Source: a virus. From it: a stretch of 50,288 bases of DNA. This document shows positions 47,730-50,288 of this stretch, in pieces. The stretch spans positions 1 to 50,288 of IMG/VR virus record IMGVR_UViG_3300025135_000008; one strand, given 5' to 3'. Under the pieces are notes generated by a model, which was not told the DNA's origin, did no database searches, and worked only from the letters and a program-made list of their open reading frames with translations. Made by a program: the position numbers and the translations under genes. Position 1 is the first letter of the stretch, and each line of letters begins with the position of its first letter.

Positions 47730-49586
47730 TCACCATTGGCTAACGAAGCTTCGTTTTGCTCCAGTCTGGCGAGTTGCCTGCTGTCGCGGTGCTGCCTCTT
47801 TTTGCTCTGTCATCCGTTCCATCTGATCCCACAGCGACCGCTTGTCGTAAATTTGATACAAACGATGCAATGCAGAATACGCATACACCAATTCGTCAAT
47901 GGCTTCGTTGCGGGCTGATGGCTTTTTCACCCAGTGCCGCTCAGGGAAGCCGTTGCGGAAACGCATGATTTGCTTTTCTGCTGTTAATTCTTCAAAGTAA
48001 TCAGTTGTTGATGTAGGGAAAAAATGCAAATACCCGGCACCGGGGTCGTTGTGTTTTAACCTTCCGAACAACAGTGATTTCACTGTGTCACCTCCAACCG
48101 GAAACACCTGTGCGCCTTTTTTTACTGTCTTGCCTTGGCTGTTTACGTCCACCTTCGTCGCCTTCCCCAGCGGTGGCTTCCCCTTGGTTGACATGCCTTT
48201 GATTGCAATTACGCCCATTTTTTGGCGTTCTTTTGCATATTGATACACCACGTGCGCGTTGTAGCCCGAGTCAATAGCGCAACACAGCACTCGCCTCTCG
48301 CTGCCATCCTCAGCAATGAATGGTTTCTGCAAAATTTGATCTAGTTGCTTCCACACCTCTGGCAGCGTTGGGTCTCCATACAGTTTCACTCGATCAAGCA
48401 GCCAGCCCTCTTCCTCGCGTCCCCAGCCCCACACGCTCAGCGATAGACGGTCATCCTGTACGTCACAGCCAATCGTCAATGCAAGCGCCTCCACGGGCGG
48501 CACATGCTGCTTGTACGTCTCAGAGGCAGCACGCTCCTTCAACGCATCAGCGCCAACCTTGCTTGCGTACTCGTCTTCCCACGTTTCGCCCAACACCGTA
48601 TTTACAAACGTCTTAAGCTGCTCTGCATCGTTTTTTGCGTCTAAAAACTCTTCCACCAAATTCGACCAGCTTGCGTTTGGGCTGTACGAATACGCTGCCC
48701 AAATGTGAAAAGACACGTGCTTACCATTGCCTGGTGCAGTTGGACGCCATTCGCCGCGCTCAACCATCCACCGTTTTTTGCTATGCGGTATCCATGTGCC
48801 GCATGATTCGCACGCATAGCTTGCAGTATCAGGATCGCCATCGCGCCATTTTATGTTGGCCCATTTCAAATACTGCATATGGCCGCAGTCAGGGCATGGC
48901 ACAAAATATCGCTGTTGGTCACCCTGCTGATACATCCTTTCCACGCGACTAAAATCTTTAATCGTTGGCGTTGATCCAGCAACAATTTTTCGATTCCAGT
49001 AATACTCCGTTCTTCGGATGCCAAGCTTGATTTGGTCACCCTCCGTGCCAGCCGATGCCGGGTAACCGTCAATTTCGTCAAACAACACCACTCGCCTGCT
49101 AACACGCCGGAAGCCGCGAGGTGAGTTGGCGCCCACCAAACTCAGTGATCCGCCAGGGAACTGCTTTTGCAAAATGGTGTTGGCACCGTCTTTTGCCTTG
49201 GCGTCACTCACCACACCACGCAAACAGGGCGTGTCGCGCAACATTGGCGCAATTTCTTCCTTGCTATAGCCCTGCGCGTCTTCGATTGTGGGCTGCACAA
49301 TCATTACGGGAGCAGGATCTTGATGGATGTAATACGCAGCAACGTGATTAAGAATTTTGCTGTACCCAACGCGAGCTGATTTCATCACAGTTACCTGCTC
49401 AACCGCTGGATTTGTTATTGCATCCATAATTCCCTTTTGATAGGGCAAAGTGTGCCATCTTCCGCTTTCTGCACTGCTTTCTGCGCTTAAATAGGCGTAA
49501 GTATCTGCCCATTCGCTCAAGCTCAGCCTTTTTGGTGGTGTAAACGCCAATAACGCTGCTCTTTCTAGCCTGCAAATGTTGCTCAT
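47730..49586 (-). CDS. Terminase large subunit, GpA type (618 aa)
   Basis: The protein has an ATPase Walker A-like loop VTVMKSARVGYSKILN at about 66-80, QPTIEDAQGYSKEE and the Walker B VVLFDEIDGYPAS near 170. A zinc pair (CPDCGHMQYL, CESCG) follows. The nuclease half contains LTIGCDVQDDRLSLSVWGWG and CCAIDSGYNAHVVYQYAKE, with aspartates fitting the RuvC-like packaging nuclease, and the C-terminus KPSARNEAIDELVYAYSALH. It belongs to the lambda GpA family, which usually cuts cos sites. It overlaps the small subunit by four bases. Confidence 0.94.
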   Translation of the reverse strand: MSNICRLERAALLAFTPPKRLSLSEWADTYAYLSAESSAESGRWHTLPYQKGIMDAITNPAVEQVTVMKSARVGYSKILNHVAAYYIHQDPAPVMIVQPTIEDAQGYSKEEIAPMLRDTPCLRGVVSDAKAKDGANTILQKQFPGGSLSLVGANSPRGFRRVSRRVVLFDEIDGYPASAGTEGDQIKLGIRRTEYYWNRKIVAGSTPTIKDFSRVERMYQQGDQQRYFVPCPDCGHMQYLKWANIKWRDGDPDTASYACESCGTWIPHSKKRWMVERGEWRPTAPGNGKHVSFHIWAAYSYSPNASWSNLVEEFLDAKNDAEQLKTFVNTVLGETWEDEYASKVGADALKERAASETYKQHVPPVEALALTIGCDVQDDRLSLSVWGWGREEEGWLLDRVKLYGDPTLPEVWKQLDQILQKPFIAEDGSERRVLCCAIDSGYNAHVVYQYAKERQKMGVIAIKGMSTKGKPPLGKATKVDVNSQGKTVKKGAQVFPVGGDTVKSLLFGRLKHNDPGAGYLHFFPTSTTDYFEELTAEKQIMRFRNGFPERHWVKKPSARNEAIDELVYAYSALHRLYQIYDKRSLWDQMERMTEQKEAAPRQQATRQTGAKRSFVSQW

Positions 49587-50143
49587 TCGTCTTCTCCCGC
49601 CTCTTCAGGCGCAGCACTTGCTAAATCTTCCAAAGTTTCGCGTACAATATCGTCCAAAACATTGATTGCATCCATATCTAAATCTGGAATCCTTTGCTTT
49701 GCCTTTGTTGGTATTCCCAAGATCTTGGTTCGTGCCATCACCACAATTTCAACCCATCGCGCCTCAACCCCAGCAGCAGCCACCAACACCCCCTCCTTTT
49801 GCTTTCGTTCCAGCTCAAGCAACTCTGCTTTCAAATGCTCTGTCCTAGCGCGGCTTTCGTCGTACTCCGGTATCGCTTCATTCGTCGTGCCAAGTCGTGG
49901 GCTCATCCGATCTTCCCGACTGCGTAATACCGGTCGCTCGCCGCCGCCTGCAGGCTTGGGTCCAACACCAATTCGGGTTTGCGTGTTACGCGCCCATTCC
50001 TCGCGCATTGTCTCACTATTTACCTTCAGCGTTCCATCCACGCATTCTTTCACGCTCAGGCGACCGCTCTTGACAGCCGCGTAAACGGCTTCCCTCGTAA
50101 CGCCAAGCACCCTGGCGGCTTCAGCTCGACTAATCATTGGCAT
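49583..50143 (-). CDS. Terminase small subunit, Nu1-like (186 aa)
   Basis: The N-terminal helix-turn-helix SRAEAARVLGVTREAVYAAV followed by a basic linker matches Nu1, the DNA-recognising subunit. A coiled coil (RARTEHLKAELLELERKQKE) and a C-terminal helix pair (KQRIPDLDMDAINVLDDIVR) mediate assembly with GpA. The ATG at 50143 has a second ATG two codons in. It is the first gene of the late minus-strand operon. No strong Shine-Dalgarno is seen. Confidence 0.85.
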   Translation of the reverse strand: MPMISRAEAARVLGVTREAVYAAVKSGRLSVKECVDGTLKVNSETMREEWARNTQTRIGVGPKPAGGGERPVLRSREDRMSPRLGTTNEAIPEYDESRARTEHLKAELLELERKQKEGVLVAAAGVEARWVEIVVMARTKILGIPTKAKQRIPDLDMDAINVLDDIVRETLEDLASAAPEEAGEDE

Positions 50144-50288
50144 AAAGCGAGTTTAGCCTGAAATCCAGCACCTGTGATAAAGTATCCGGCTTTTTCGATT
50201 GCTCGCCGGGGTAGGGGACCTATTTGTATTTATAGAGAAACAACTTTTAAATGACGTGCCAAGCCGAACGGTGGGGCCCGAAAACCCT
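50144..50288 (-). promoter_or_regulatory. Upstream region of late operon, possible cos/promoter
   Basis: This 145-base region is gene-free. On the minus strand it holds a TATAAAT box at about 50230-50236, with no good -35, and a CCGGC/GCCGG stem (50188-50211). In lambda, cos lies upstream of Nu1, so a cos site would be expected here or just beyond the window end. Nothing confirms it. Confidence 0.3.

Noticed and set aside
50160-50288. Riboswitch (glutamine type) upstream of the terminase genes
   Set aside because: Some GC-rich hairpins are present but the conserved motifs of the known class were not found.

Overview
The window reads as most or all of the genome of a lambda-like, long-tailed (siphovirus-type) phage, or a prophage of that kind. 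The late genes are in near-canonical lambda order. The likely host is a picocyanobacterium of the Synechococcus/Cyanobium type. This is an inference from remembered family patterns: a row of small proteins starting MTDxITPPPEL, a 44-residue basic protein, and fibre proteins resembling cyanophage virion proteins. No alignment could be run. No rRNA, tRNA, CRISPR array or integrase was found.

Layout. (1) 1-1861: the end of a small membrane protein (+), then on the minus strand a VRR-NUC nuclease and an SF2 helicase. (2) 1862-2118: a divergent control region with a short stem-loop and a small ribbon-helix-helix (RHH) gene that overlaps the primase start. (3) 2115-15191: a plus-strand early operon holding a P4-alpha-like primase-helicase, a 357-bp gene-free region with iteron-like repeats, a tail-protein-like gene, a minimal NAD+ DNA ligase domain, a DnaQ-like exonuclease, a RecE-type nuclease, an OB-type recombination protein, an SSB, many small genes, ThyX and a dNMP kinase. 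An intact IS200/IS605 element (tnpA and tnpB divergent) sits inside one small gene. (4) 15188-20420: minus-strand HNH nuclease, dCTP deaminase, lysis cassette, the row of MTD small genes and fibre-associated small genes. (5) 20424-50143: the minus-strand structural operon. Read from its promoter end the order is Nu1-like, GpA, gpW-like, portal, protease-capsid fusion, decoration protein, head-tail joining, tail terminator, tail tube, G/GT frameshift pair, tape measure, L-like protein, NlpC/P60 peptidase, tip protein J, then a long fibre module.

How it works together. The primase-helicase probably opens and primes the phage origin, which is likely the GTGTAAGA repeat region next to it. No DNA polymerase gene is present, so the host polymerase must be used. 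The RecE-type nuclease, SSB, VRR-NUC and helicase form a recombination set. ThyX, dCTP deaminase and dNMP kinase supply deoxynucleotides. Gene overlaps of 1-14 bases run through both operons, so translation is probably coupled.

Most notable points: a complete lambda-type -1 frameshift signal at 39584-39590 joining two tail chaperone frames; an IS605 insertion whose removal at TTTGAC / TCAA restores an open gene exactly; a hidden RHH regulator with a stem-loop beside it; an iteron-like origin candidate; an NAD+ ligase reduced to its adenylation domain; and a lysis cassette in which one gene appears to start at CTG. Start codons were chosen by eye from overlaps, Shine-Dalgarno sequences and family N-termini.
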